Shown: positions 43,145 through 53,069 of the stretch, piece by piece | Position numbering within the stretch: the stretch's first letter is position 1 | Layout of the letters: every line of letters starts with the position of its first letter | Origin: Nostoc parmelioides FACHB-3921 | GTDB taxonomy: Bacteria; Cyanobacteriota; Cyanobacteriia; Cyanobacteriales; Nostocaceae | Direction: 5' to 3' | DNA: 64,000 nt | NCBI RefSeq assembly: GCF_014696625.1 | Contig: NZ_JACJQL010000006.1 | Location: forward strand, 1 to 64,000 | Program-made: the position numbers and the translations under genes | The notes under the pieces: generated by a model | Told to the model about the DNA's origin: nothing | The model's input: the letters and a program-made list of their open reading frames with translations, nothing else | The model's database searches: none

Positions 43145-43708
43145 ATGGCTTTAACCGCTTCTAAAATGGTGCCTATCGGCACACAAGCGCCAGATTTTCA
43201 TCTACCAGACGTAGTATCTGGCAAAACCATCTCTCTTTCTACCTTTGCCGATAAAAAAGCTTTATTAGTAATGTTTATTTGTCGGCATTGTCCGTTTGTG
43301 AAGCATATTCAAGATGAATTAACACGAATAGGCCAGGATTATGCCACAAGCGATTTAGGAATCGTCGCCATCAGTGCCAACGATGTAAAAAATTACCCAG
43401 ATGATGCGCCTGAATCTCTCAAAGCCTTAGCAATAGAACTAGGTTGGCAATTTCCCTTTTGCTACGACGAAACACAGGAGACAGCCAAGGCTTATACTGC
43501 TGCTTGTACCCCTGATTTCTTTGTCTTTGATAGCGATCGCCAACTAGCATACAGAGGACAATTAGATGATAGCCGTCCTAGCAACGGTAAACCTGTAACT
43601 GGTGCAGATTTACGCGCCGCCATTGATGCGGTACTGGCGGGTAAACCTGTCATTGGCGAGCAAAAACCGAGTATTGGTTGCAATATTAAATGGAAGTCTA
43701 CTCTTTAG
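43145..43708 (+). CDS. Thioredoxin-like redoxin (AhpC/TSA family)
   Basis: The 187-residue protein has a redoxin fold: APDFHLPDVVSGKTISL, the active-site strand MFICRHCPFVKHIQ with CxxC near residue 46, and CTPDFFVFD with the cis-Pro. Such proteins reduce peroxides or disulphides; the exact partner is unknown. No signal peptide. Its 3' end overlaps the convergent mazG by 11 bases. Confidence 0.85.
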   Translation: MALTASKMVPIGTQAPDFHLPDVVSGKTISLSTFADKKALLVMFICRHCPFVKHIQDELTRIGQDYATSDLGIVAISANDVKNYPDDAPESLKALAIELGWQFPFCYDETQETAKAYTAACTPDFFVFDSDRQLAYRGQLDDSRPSNGKPVTGADLRAAIDAVLAGKPVIGEQKPSIGCNIKWKSTL

Positions 43709-44504
43709 CAAGTTGGGCTTTAGCCTGTTGCCAGAGAGTTTCTAACTCATCCAAACTGTAATCAGAAAGGGGGCGATCAACTACCGCCTCCATTTTTTGT
43801 AACCGTTGGACGAATCGCTGATTTGTGCCTTGCAATCCTTCGCTAGGGTCAAGATTATGCCAACGGGCTAACTGAATCACCGCAAATAGTAAATCACCTA
43901 ATTCGGCTTGTTGGCGTTCTGGTGTTTCCTCGGCTAAAGCTTGTTGAAATTCCTGTAACTCTTCATGGAATTTTGCCCAAACACCATCAATATTCTCCCA
44001 CTCAAAACCCACAGCCGCAGCTTTTTGGGAAATTTTCATGGCGGCTGTGAGTGGGGGTAGGGTACGTCCATAACGACTCAGTTTTGTACTCAGTTTTTGA
44101 CTTTCTTCTGATGGTTCGCCCTTTTCCTCTGCCTTGATTTGTTCCCAGTTCTGCCGTACCTCATCTACACTATTAACCGACACATCACCAAATACATGAG
44201 GGTGGCGACGAATTAACTTTTGGGTAATACCTTGGGCAACGTCTTGCAGAGAAAATTGCCCGTACTCACTAGCGATTTGGGCTTGTAAAACTACTTGTAA
44301 TAATAAATCACCCAACTCCTCAGCGATCGCCTCCTGATCTCCACTCTTAATGGCATCTACAACCTCGTAAGCCTCCTCAATTACATAAGGTGTCAGGGTT
44401 TGGGGTGTTTGTGCCAAATCCCAGGGACAACCCCCATCAGGAGATCGCAACTTTGCCACCACCTCAATTAATTCTTGCAAAGCTGCCAAATGATTTGCTT
44501 CCAT
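43698..44504 (-). CDS. mazG: Nucleoside triphosphate pyrophosphohydrolase MazG
   Basis: MazG cleaves (d)NTPs to monophosphates and removes faulty nucleotides. The 268-residue tandem-domain form is seen: LRSPDGGCPWDLAQTPQTL and EEAYEVVDAIKSGD..EELGDLLLQV in the first half, EELQEFQQALAEE..AELGDLLFAV in the second. It is convergent with the redoxin and sits ahead of the DUF2227 gene. Confidence 0.93.
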   Translation of the reverse strand: MEANHLAALQELIEVVAKLRSPDGGCPWDLAQTPQTLTPYVIEEAYEVVDAIKSGDQEAIAEELGDLLLQVVLQAQIASEYGQFSLQDVAQGITQKLIRRHPHVFGDVSVNSVDEVRQNWEQIKAEEKGEPSEESQKLSTKLSRYGRTLPPLTAAMKISQKAAAVGFEWENIDGVWAKFHEELQEFQQALAEETPERQQAELGDLLFAVIQLARWHNLDPSEGLQGTNQRFVQRLQKMEAVVDRPLSDYSLDELETLWQQAKAQLAKE

Positions 44505-44533
44505 AACTCCTTATACCTGTGCATTTCCCAGTA

Positions 44534-45130
44534 TTACCGTTTTTGATTTTTTCTCCCGCCAGTAGACCGACGACTCGTCACCTTACGTTTCTTAATTTTG
44601 CTACTAGGAAGTATTCCCCGAACCCCCTGCTTACGGAAACGTTTGTAAGCCGAACCGCCCCAATCACTGAGAGAATGACTCATCGCCCCCAGTTCCAAAC
44701 CCAAAAATAAAGCGAAGAATTCCATGCTGTAACTAACGAGCGATCGCCCCACTGTCACCTCTACATCCTGCCATGTCACAGTCACATTCCAGAGCTTATC
44801 AGCAACTGCCAAAATCACAACCGTCAATATAGCCAACAAGCTACTGAGATAGACAACCCGTAGTGTTGTCCCAATCAGAGGCCCGTGGGATAGAAAAGAA
44901 CGATGACGAAGACTTTTTTGATAAGGTAGCCAAATCCAGCGCAAAAAACCCCAACGTTGATATTGACGCGAGTAAATATCTAAATCAGGGCCGAACATCA
45001 ACCCGCCAAACATAAACCCACCAGCCACCAACAAAGTGACATTGCCAGAACGAGTCTGCCAGAAAGTCAGACCAGCCACCAACGGCAACGCCCATAAAGT
45101 AATGCGATCGTGCGTCCGACCAGAGGGCAT
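44534..45130 (-). CDS. DUF2227 predicted metal-binding membrane protein
   Basis: The protein of 198 residues starts MPSGRTHDRIT and has a conserved GPDLDIYSRQYQRWG block, a HRSFLSHGP His-rich motif near residue 77, several membrane segments and a basic Arg/Lys-rich tail. This is the DUF2227 family, resembling membrane-bound metal-dependent hydrolases. Function unknown. It lies 29 bases upstream of mazG on the same strand. Confidence 0.82.
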   Translation of the reverse strand: MPSGRTHDRITLWALPLVAGLTFWQTRSGNVTLLVAGGFMFGGLMFGPDLDIYSRQYQRWGFLRWIWLPYQKSLRHRSFLSHGPLIGTTLRVVYLSSLLAILTVVILAVADKLWNVTVTWQDVEVTVGRSLVSYSMEFFALFLGLELGAMSHSLSDWGGSAYKRFRKQGVRGILPSSKIKKRKVTSRRSTGGRKNQKR

Positions 45131-45223
45131 TTACAAGCTTCTCAAAAATACTTAAAAAAAATTTCCTCAAAATACTAGCGCGATTCAAAATATTTTGCTA
45201 TATTGATTGTTATTGAAATGAAC

Positions 45224-45296
<73 letters not shown>

Positions 45297-45757
45297 TATA
45301 TAAGAAAGCCGTCCCCGTGGCGGCTTTTTTGTAACCTTACCCATAACTTTGCTGCAACGGCAAGCTTATAGTTCCAATAGAATGCAGCAAAGTTACGGTT
45401 CCAGCTTTTGAAGCCCATAACAAACCCGAACCACTTTTTTCTTTTGTCCGTTTTATCCGTTGGTCATTTATCTCTCGTAGTGGGCGATCGCTAGCACTGC
45501 TAAGAATCGGTATCTAAGTAAGGTAAGATAAGACACAAAATGAGTCGTGTGTGAAATGCGTCAGATGGACTTAAATCTGCCGTCAAAGACAGTCTCTATT
45601 CCTCCTTAACACTTAAATAGATTTATTTAAGTGCAGAATTCATAAAAAATTGATGAATCTGGAATGATATAGTTTTTCTTCATTGGCTGTTATGTAATAA
45701 ATACATCATATTAGAACTAGATAAATTACTAGTATTTATTCTTGAGGCTAACTAGCA
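45297..45757. other. Spacer between tRNA-Val and the aminotransferase gene
   Basis: 461 bases. Apart from the terminator it holds a HIP1-like GGGCGATCGCT at 45483-45493 and AT-rich DNA before 45758 that should contain a promoter. No gene seen. Confidence 0.5.
45305..45330 (+). terminator. Terminator behind tRNA-Val
   Basis: AAAGCCG, nine-base loop, CGGCTTT and further T bases form a classic intrinsic terminator directly after the tRNA. Confidence 0.8.
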
Positions 45758-46945
45758 ATGAGTAAAACGACTATAAAAATTCCTTTTGTCGATTTGCAGT
45801 TACAACACCAGCCAATCGAAAATCAGATACAGCAAGCAATTCAGAAAGTATTGCAACAGGGAGACTTTATCTTAGGCAAAGCAGTTTCCGAGTTTGAGTC
45901 CGCCTTTGCAGCCGCCTCAGGAGTGAGTTATGGGGTGGGTGTAGCTTCGGGAACTGATGCGATCGCCTTGGGTTTAAAAGCCTGTAATATAGGCCCTGGT
46001 GATGAAGTGATTTTACCCGCTAATACTTTTGTCGCCACACTAATTGGTGTTCTCCAAGTGGGAGCTACACCCATTCTCGTAGATTGCGACCCCCTAACAG
46101 CCTTAATTGACTTAGAAGCAGCAGCCAAAGCCGTCACCGCCAATACTAAAGCGATTATTCCTGTTCATCTGTATGGACAGATGGTATCACCCCAAAAGTT
46201 AATAGATTTTGCCCAAACTCACAAGGTGTTAATCTTTGAAGACGCAGCCCAGGCGCACCTAGCCCATAGAGAAGGATATCAAGCTGGTTCTGTAGGGACA
46301 GCCGCCGCTTTCAGTTTTTATCCCAGTAAAAATTTAGGTGCATTGGGTGATGGGGGAATATTACTCACTAGCGATGCAGATATAGCCAGTAAAGTTGCCC
46401 GTATACGCAATTACGGTTCATCCCAAAAGTATGTTCACATCGAACTCGGTACAAACAGCCGTCTGGATACCTTACAAGCCGCAGTATTACTAGAAAAACT
46501 ACCTCATTTACCGCAATGGAATAGCGATCGCCTCACCATTGCCCAAACATACGATCTAGAATTAGCACCACTAGCATCTGCTGGTATTATCCCCATGCAA
46601 AACCAGAGTGGTACAGGTCATGTTTATCATCTTTATGTGATTAAAATTGATGATTCCTGTCCAGTAGAACGTCAGCACATCCAAGAACAACTGACAGCCG
46701 TGGGGATTCAAACCGGCATCCATTACCCGATTCCTTGTCATTTACAGCCAGCATTCACCAATTTAGGCTATAAACCTGGAGATTTTCCCCAATCAGAAAA
46801 ACTAGCCAAGCAAATATTATCTTTACCGATGTACCCTGGTTTGAACCAAAGCCAAATTAGAGAAGTTGTAGCAGCCATAGCCAAAGCAGTAGGAGATTTT
46901 CCCGAAAAACCAGCATCTACTACTCAGGAAAGTAAAGTAGCATAA
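45758..46945 (+). CDS. DegT/DnrJ/EryC1/StrS-family sugar aminotransferase
   Basis: The PLP enzyme of 395 residues adds an amino group to a nucleotide-activated keto-sugar. Seen are GVASGTDAIALGLKA, ILPANTFVATL, IPVHLYGQ, EDAAQAHLA, and the PLP-lysine block FSFYPSKNLGALGDGG. It starts the polysaccharide region, so its product may enter the exopolysaccharide or lipopolysaccharide. The sugar substrate is not known. Confidence 0.92.
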   Translation: MSKTTIKIPFVDLQLQHQPIENQIQQAIQKVLQQGDFILGKAVSEFESAFAAASGVSYGVGVASGTDAIALGLKACNIGPGDEVILPANTFVATLIGVLQVGATPILVDCDPLTALIDLEAAAKAVTANTKAIIPVHLYGQMVSPQKLIDFAQTHKVLIFEDAAQAHLAHREGYQAGSVGTAAAFSFYPSKNLGALGDGGILLTSDADIASKVARIRNYGSSQKYVHIELGTNSRLDTLQAAVLLEKLPHLPQWNSDRLTIAQTYDLELAPLASAGIIPMQNQSGTGHVYHLYVIKIDDSCPVERQHIQEQLTAVGIQTGIHYPIPCHLQPAFTNLGYKPGDFPQSEKLAKQILSLPMYPGLNQSQIREVVAAIAKAVGDFPEKPASTTQESKVA

Positions 46946-47133
46946 GTTCCAGTGCTGCATTTCTTTAAAGACTCACAAAGTTATATCGTAATAAGTAATT
47001 GGTGTTTTCATAATTACCAATTACCTATTACTAATTACCAATGGTACCCTTAATTTTGAACTCCCTCAAAGAGAGTTGATCAACTTATATATTCTGATTT
47101 TTTGAACACTTAAAATTTGAACTGCTTACGCTT

Positions 47134-48054
47134 ATGGCACTTCAGCAACAGATTAGAACCCGAAACACGGATCAATTATTAGGCATAGGCATTTTAGGTC
47201 TTTTAGCCCTGCTATATGCTCCTGTTTTACTACATTGGTTAAACGGTTGGCTGTATAAAACCATCAGCACAGAACACGAATATTTTAGCCATGGCATTAT
47301 CGGCATCCCATTTGCTGCTTATCTGAGTTGGGGTAACCGCAAACAGTGGCAACGTCTACCCAATAAAACCCATCCCTTAGGAGCAACTTTACTCGTAATT
47401 GGGGCAGTGTTTTATTTGACTGGTGTTACCGAATGGGTGAATCTCTCCTTACCCGCAATCTTGGCAGGATTGTGCTTGTGGTTCAAGGGTTTTCCTGGAT
47501 TGAAATTACAAGGCTTTCCCTTACTACTGCTATTTTTAGCTACCCCAACAGCTATGCCTTATCTCATAGCTCCTTATACTTTTCCTTTGCAAAGCTTTAT
47601 TGCAGGTACAGCTGGTTTCATTCTCAACCAGTTTGGTATGGATGCAGTTGTTGATGGTATCAATATTTACGTATCCGGCAGAATAGTTGAAGTAGCTCCC
47701 TACTGTGCAGGTTTAAAGATGTTATTCACGACTATCTATGTTTGTTTGATGCTGCTTTATTGGACGGATAATTTATCTTCTCGCCGCACAACTGTTTGGT
47801 TTTTATCGACTGCTGTTCTTATTAGTGTCATTGCTAATATCATCCGTAACACCATACTTAGCTTTTTTCATGGCACAGGCCAAGATGCAGCTTTTAAATG
47901 GCTACACGATAGCTGGGGAGGCGACCTCTACTCTGCTTTGATGCTGTTATCTTTAATACCCATCTTAAATCGGATGAGTGATTATTTCTCCACACCCCTA
48001 GAGAGCGGAATGGAGGGAGAAAGCCAGCTAATCCCACCTGAGATTAGCGATTAA
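47134..48054 (+). CDS. Cyanoexosortase B
   Basis: The integral membrane protein of 306 residues has about eight helices. The exosortase catalytic triad is visible: Cys in EVAPYCAGLKML, Arg in IANIIRNTILSFFHG, and His just after it. Exosortases process proteins with C-terminal PEP-CTERM-like anchors and are found with exopolysaccharide genes. The next gene encodes its usual partner. Substrate proteins are not seen in the window. Confidence 0.9.
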   Translation: MALQQQIRTRNTDQLLGIGILGLLALLYAPVLLHWLNGWLYKTISTEHEYFSHGIIGIPFAAYLSWGNRKQWQRLPNKTHPLGATLLVIGAVFYLTGVTEWVNLSLPAILAGLCLWFKGFPGLKLQGFPLLLLFLATPTAMPYLIAPYTFPLQSFIAGTAGFILNQFGMDAVVDGINIYVSGRIVEVAPYCAGLKMLFTTIYVCLMLLYWTDNLSSRRTTVWFLSTAVLISVIANIIRNTILSFFHGTGQDAAFKWLHDSWGGDLYSALMLLSLIPILNRMSDYFSTPLESGMEGESQLIPPEISD

Positions 48055-48416
48055 AAGTGACTGGGGATTGGGTCTTTAAATGAAAAATTAACTCGTCCCA
48101 AATTTTGGGATGTTTTCCAAGTACCCAGTAGGGTGGGCAATGTCCAAAGTCACTTGCGTGACTGCCGGGAAATGCGTCCAACGCAGTGCCTCCCCTAGTT
48201 CCCCTGTTTCTCCTGCTTATCTGAACCGTATTAATCTATAAGTAAATTCTGGGTATCTAGCAGAGAAAATTTACCAAGACTTCACATACTTGGACAGAGT
48301 TAATAAATTTACTGTACAGATTCTAGGGTATAAACGTAGATAGACTGACGATTTTACTGAACCTATAGTGTCATTTTTTCCAGTAAAATTTTGCGTAAAT
48401 ATAGCAATTTTTACTA
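48055..48416. other. Spacer with palindromic repeats inside the exosortase unit
   Basis: The 362 bases contain TCCCAAATTTTGGGA (48096-48110) and AGTCACTTGCGTGACT (48148-48163), the latter part of a longer palindromic repeat to ~48195 of a common Nostoc type. It separates two genes that normally work together. Confidence 0.55.
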
Positions 48417-49145
48417 ATGATCCCTTTATCTAAATTTCTCAAACACAAGCACTTAAACACTTTAGTAGTGCTGTTGTTATTCCTACTACTATTGACAGTG
48501 GGAGCGGTACCTGGCTATCTAAGCGGACGTTGGCAGTGGAAACAACCACCATCCATTGCCAATCTCAAAGAATTGAGAGAAATACGGAATAAAGGCTTAA
48601 ATCTTCCTGGCTGGCAAACTGTTAATCAAATAGAGCAAGTTATTGGCCAGCATAAATGGTCTTTGCAGATTATTAAGCAAGCAGACTCCAACAATCAGGC
48701 ACTATTGCTGTTACTGCCACAAAACGGCCCCAGAAATCAACCAGAAGTAGAGTGGACAGATGTTAGTGGTTGGGGAAAATTACGTTGGGGGAAATGGGAC
48801 GTAGCACAATCACGTTCTGCTCAATTTACTGCCACAAAACCTGCAAATTCCACAGAAAATGGAAAAATTCCAGTAGAAGCGACGTTTTTTCGGGCTTCTA
48901 CGGATCAGGAAACCTTTGCAGTTTTGCAATGGTATGCCTTACCCAATGGTGGCTATTCATCCCCATTTCGCTGGTTTCTGGCGGATCAGTTAGCACAATT
49001 GCAAAAAACTCGCGCTCCGTGGGTAGCTGTGAGTATTCTTATTCCAATGGAACCTTTAGGTCAAGTGGAAACTACTTGGCCATTAGCCAAGTCTATAGGC
49101 GAAACAGTACAATCCACATTGATGGGCGGGCCATTTCAAAATTAG
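48417..49145 (+). CDS. Cyanoexosortase B system-associated protein
   Basis: The 242-residue protein has an N-terminal membrane segment (TLVVLLLFLLLLTVGAVPG, residues ~15-33) and an EpsI-like outer domain. Position behind the exosortase and the lone N-terminal anchor match the partner protein described for cyanoexosortase B. Its molecular role is unknown. It ends 44 bases before the export protein start. Confidence 0.85.
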   Translation: MIPLSKFLKHKHLNTLVVLLLFLLLLTVGAVPGYLSGRWQWKQPPSIANLKELREIRNKGLNLPGWQTVNQIEQVIGQHKWSLQIIKQADSNNQALLLLLPQNGPRNQPEVEWTDVSGWGKLRWGKWDVAQSRSAQFTATKPANSTENGKIPVEATFFRASTDQETFAVLQWYALPNGGYSSPFRWFLADQLAQLQKTRAPWVAVSILIPMEPLGQVETTWPLAKSIGETVQSTLMGGPFQN

Positions 49146-49189
49146 TTCATAATGGCAGCTACTCCTTGCGGTATATTCTGAATTCAACG

Positions 49190-50530
49190 ATGTTAATAGT
49201 TTTCAATGATTATATGCGTGCATTCTGCGCTTTATCACTTGTAAGTGTACAGGTAGGGGTTTTATTAGCTACGCCCTTTCAGCCTGTAATTGCTCAAACT
49301 TTACCTCCTTCTGGGCAAATATTTCCTACGCCTCTACCGGAGACGGAAGCAGTACCCCAGAATCCCAATAACGAAACTTCTCCCCAATTTACCCGTTACT
49401 TATTGGGGCCAGGTGATGTAATCAACGTGACATTTCAACGTCCGCCTGGTGCTTACCGCTTGGGGCCGGGAGATGCAGTTAGCGTCGTGGTGCAACGCTT
49501 TCCAGATTTGAGTTTTCAAGCAGCAATTAATCCAGAAGGTAATATTATAGTGCCGCTACTGGAGACTGTTTCCCTACAAGGTTTAACCTTGCTAGAAGCA
49601 CAAGAAAAGATTCGTTCTTTGCTGAATCGGTTTGTGATTAATCCTGTAGTGGTTTTGTCTTTGTCTGCACAGCGTCCAGATGCAAGTTTTCAAGCCCAAG
49701 TGAACGCAGAAGGCAATATTGTTGTCCCACAAGTAGGAATTGTATCTGTACAAGGCTTGAGTTTGGAAGAAGCACAAGAAAAAATCCGCTTGAGTTTGAG
49801 CCAGATTCTTAATGATCCGCTTTTTGTTGTGACCTTAGCCAGCCCACGGCCAGTACAAATCAGTATTAGTGGGGAAGTTTTCAGACCAGGTATTTATAAC
49901 TTGAATGCCGGACTACCGCGAATTGGCGATGCTTTGCAGGTAGCAGGTGGTTCCACCATTGCCGCAGATTTGCGCCAAGTACAAGTACGTCGGCGATTAG
50001 TTGATGGTTCGGCAATTTCGCAAACAGTTGATTTATATGCAGCATTGCAAAATGATGGCTCAATACCTAGTTTACGTTTGCAAGATGGGGATGCGCTAAT
50101 TATTCCCCGTCGTGAAATCGGCACAGACGACGGTTATGACCGCAATTTAGTAGCCCGTTCAACCTTGGCGACACCACAAATTAGAGTCAGAGTATTGAAT
50201 TATGCGGCTGGTGGTCTTGTAACTCAAGCTTTGCCTAATGGGAGTACTTTTATAGATGCACTAGGTGGAATTAATCTTGATACTGCTAACGTCAGGGATA
50301 TTGCTTTAGTCCGCTTTGACCCGGAACGTGGCAAGGCAGTTACACAAAGACTAGATGGGAAAAAGGCTTTAGAAGGCGATGTATCTCAGAATGTGCCACT
50401 ACAAGATAATGATGTTATTGTAGTTGGACGAAACTTGATTGGCAGGATTACAAATTTTCTCAGTACTATTACCCAACCATTCTTTAATGTCCGCTCATTT
50501 CTCAACTTTTTTGATACCTTTAGTAGGTAG
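49190..50530 (+). CDS. Polysaccharide export outer-membrane protein (Wza-like)
   Basis: This protein of 446 residues starts with a signal peptide (FCALSLVSVQVGVLLATPF..VIAQT, residues ~11-36). The frame is open to 48770 but that part overlaps the previous gene out of frame. A poly-export domain motif, LGPGDVINV, is repeated as LGPGDAVSVVVQRFPD, and the stretch from INPEGNI to SLSAQRP is duplicated by VNAEGNI to TLASPRP. SLBB domains (ISGEVFRPGIYNL) follow. It should form part of the export pore. Confidence 0.88.
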   Translation: MLIVFNDYMRAFCALSLVSVQVGVLLATPFQPVIAQTLPPSGQIFPTPLPETEAVPQNPNNETSPQFTRYLLGPGDVINVTFQRPPGAYRLGPGDAVSVVVQRFPDLSFQAAINPEGNIIVPLLETVSLQGLTLLEAQEKIRSLLNRFVINPVVVLSLSAQRPDASFQAQVNAEGNIVVPQVGIVSVQGLSLEEAQEKIRLSLSQILNDPLFVVTLASPRPVQISISGEVFRPGIYNLNAGLPRIGDALQVAGGSTIAADLRQVQVRRRLVDGSAISQTVDLYAALQNDGSIPSLRLQDGDALIIPRREIGTDDGYDRNLVARSTLATPQIRVRVLNYAAGGLVTQALPNGSTFIDALGGINLDTANVRDIALVRFDPERGKAVTQRLDGKKALEGDVSQNVPLQDNDVIVVGRNLIGRITNFLSTITQPFFNVRSFLNFFDTFSR

Positions 50531-50805
50531 TCAGGAAATGTTAAAAAAATATCTATTGCTGGGGAAATTGGGGAAACAAAAATTTCATCTTGATACTGGA
50601 TACATGAATTAAGTGATTCAATTTCTCGATTCCACAAAAGTAGAGTGTTTTTTGCACGCGATCGCATTGATACTGATGTCAAAAAATAAAGAATTAAGTG
50701 AATCAGGTGACTTATGAATCATGAATGATGAATAATAGCTACTAAGTGTGACAATATTTTGTTGATTGACCGCATAAATTTTCATTAATTTTATATGTCT
50801 CTTTT

Positions 50806-52989
50806 ATGACCCCACCAATTGTTAAGAGCTATATTATTGCTTTTGAAAAATATAAATGGATTGGAGTAGCCAGCTTTGCTTTAGTTGTAGCGGGGTCAAC
50901 AGTGGTGGCTATCCAACCAGAACCGGCACCTACTTATACAGCAAGCGGCACACTGACATATTCTCGACCCCCAGTATCATTTTCTACGACAGGTAGCGAA
51001 ATTCAGCAACAAGGTCAGGAATTAAACCAGGAAGTACTGTTATCAGATCAAGTGATTGATAATGTATCGGCAAAGGTGAAGATCCCGTCCAGAAGAATTG
51101 CTTCCAGCGTAGCCATTACACCGCCGAGAAGAAACTCCCGGACTGGAGAACTAGAATCTAATGTCATTTCTCTGGCATATAGAGATAGTGATCCCAAGCG
51201 AGCGCAGGAAGTATTGCTGGAGCTGATGCAGGCAATGGTCAAGCTCAGTAGTGATATTAACACTGGGCGACTAAAAGCTATTATTGGCAAAATTAATGAA
51301 CGCATACCGCAAGCAAGGTCTGAGCTACAAGCAGCTGAAAAAAGATTGGAACAGTACGATCGCATAGAACGACCTGCTATATTAGCCGCAGAAAATGGTA
51401 GTTTACTTGGTGCTGTTACTGGTAGCCAAAATCAGCAACGGGTGATTCGCCAAACTATTACGGGAATTGAGGCGCAGATTTTTAGTTTGCAAGATAAGTT
51501 GGGTTTAGATGTCGGTCAATCTTATGTTTCTTCGGCGTTGAGTGCCGATCCCATTATCGCCAGCTTGCGATCGCAAATTTATCAGACAGAGTCACAAATC
51601 GCTTTACTTCGTAAAGATTTGCGCCCAGAACACCCAAATATGATTCAGTTGCAGCGTCAAAAACAAGCATCTGAAGAATTACTCCAACAAAGGGCGGCGG
51701 AAGTAATTGGCGGTGGTGGTACAGCAGCACCCTTAGCAACAAATATTAGTGGTATCCGCGCCCAAAGTAGTTTAGATCCAGCCCGACAGCAGCTAGCTAA
51801 CCAGATGGTAGCTCTGCAAACGCAAAAAGAAACCCTACAACAACAATTAGCCCAGCAAATACGAGACGAAATCCGACTGCGGCAAGAATATTCCCAAATA
51901 CCCAACAAACAATTAGAGCGATCGCGCTTGGAACAAGCAGTAGGGCTGAAGAAAGCAGTTTATGATCAAATGCAAGCCAAGCTAACGGATGCTCAAACAG
52001 CCGAAGCAGAGACTGTGAGTAGCTTTAGCATTGCTCAACCCCCTGTGGTGGGGGCTGATGCCAAGAAAGCCAAAAGTGTACCTTTAACCTTGGGTGTAGG
52101 TGGTTTCTTAGGATTGATAGTTGGTGGTGGGGTGATTTTCTTACTAGGTTCCTTGGAAGGAACACTCCGCACCAGAGAAGCTATCAGAGACAGCCTCAAA
52201 CAACGGGATGTGGCAATGTTGGGAGAAATACCTGTATTGCCAGTGGATGACTTACCACCAGAAGCCCTACCTGTCATCCTTTCTCTAGATTCTCTGTACC
52301 TAGAGTTTTATGAGAAATTACGCAGTAACTTAAGGCGGATTGGTGGCAGAAACTTAAAAGTGGTATTGGTGACTAGTACTAGTAGCCAGGAAGGTAAAAC
52401 AACCAGCGCCTACAACCTGGGTATAGCCTCCGCCCGCGCTGGCAAAAGAACCTTGATCATCGAGACAGATTTGCGATCGCCTTCACGTTCCACCTCTTTG
52501 AGAGTCTCCGCCGACGAGGATGCCACACTTGAACCCCTGCGTTATTATGGCAGCTTAAGTGAATGTATTCGCTTAGTTCCTGAAGTCGAAAATTTATACA
52601 TCATCCCTAGCCCTGGGCCTGTGCGTCAATCTGCTGCTATTTTAGAATCTAGCGAAATGCGGCGGCTGATGGAAGATGTGAGGGAACGTTATGACTTAGT
52701 TATTTTAGATACTAGCCCATTAAGTGTATCTAACGATCCATTGTTAATTCAACCCTACAGTGATGGCATAGTACTCGTATCACGAGTTAACTATACACAG
52801 GACAGTATGATGGCGGAAGCCATTGATCAACTAGTGGAAGCAGAACTAGGACTAGTGGGAGTTATTATCAACGGGGCTGATATTACTGTTTCCTTACCAC
52901 CCTCGGCTGAATTCTCCGATTCGGTTTCTGGGGAAGAACGGACAAGAGATGAAGAATCAGAAATTTCCGTTGGTGTCAGCAATAACTAG
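50806..52989 (+). CDS. Wzz/Wzc-like chain-length and P-loop ATPase protein
   Basis: The 727-residue protein has a first membrane helix (residues ~16-35), a periplasmic coiled-coil region with many Gln and Arg (residues ~150-400), a second helix (SVPLTLGVGGFLGLIVGG..), and a cytoplasmic ATPase with Walker A SSQEGKTT, A' TLIIETDLRSP and B YDLVILDTSP. It should set polysaccharide chain length with the Wza-like protein. The C-terminus (EERTRDEESEISVGVSNN) lacks the Tyr cluster of BY-kinases, so autokinase activity is doubtful. Confidence 0.9.
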   Translation: MTPPIVKSYIIAFEKYKWIGVASFALVVAGSTVVAIQPEPAPTYTASGTLTYSRPPVSFSTTGSEIQQQGQELNQEVLLSDQVIDNVSAKVKIPSRRIASSVAITPPRRNSRTGELESNVISLAYRDSDPKRAQEVLLELMQAMVKLSSDINTGRLKAIIGKINERIPQARSELQAAEKRLEQYDRIERPAILAAENGSLLGAVTGSQNQQRVIRQTITGIEAQIFSLQDKLGLDVGQSYVSSALSADPIIASLRSQIYQTESQIALLRKDLRPEHPNMIQLQRQKQASEELLQQRAAEVIGGGGTAAPLATNISGIRAQSSLDPARQQLANQMVALQTQKETLQQQLAQQIRDEIRLRQEYSQIPNKQLERSRLEQAVGLKKAVYDQMQAKLTDAQTAEAETVSSFSIAQPPVVGADAKKAKSVPLTLGVGGFLGLIVGGGVIFLLGSLEGTLRTREAIRDSLKQRDVAMLGEIPVLPVDDLPPEALPVILSLDSLYLEFYEKLRSNLRRIGGRNLKVVLVTSTSSQEGKTTSAYNLGIASARAGKRTLIIETDLRSPSRSTSLRVSADEDATLEPLRYYGSLSECIRLVPEVENLYIIPSPGPVRQSAAILESSEMRRLMEDVRERYDLVILDTSPLSVSNDPLLIQPYSDGIVLVSRVNYTQDSMMAEAIDQLVEAELGLVGVIINGADITVSLPPSAEFSDSVSGEERTRDEESEISVGVSNN

Positions 52990-53069
52990 CCTTGATGTAA
53001 AAGTCATGACTCAAAAACTGCTGGAGTGTAAACTATAGACCATAGACTATCAATTGTGGTGAATCGATT

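Noticed and set aside
48770..49189. Extended N-terminus for the Wza-like protein
   Set aside because: It overlaps the cyanoexosortase B partner gene in another frame, and the signal peptide begins only after 49190.
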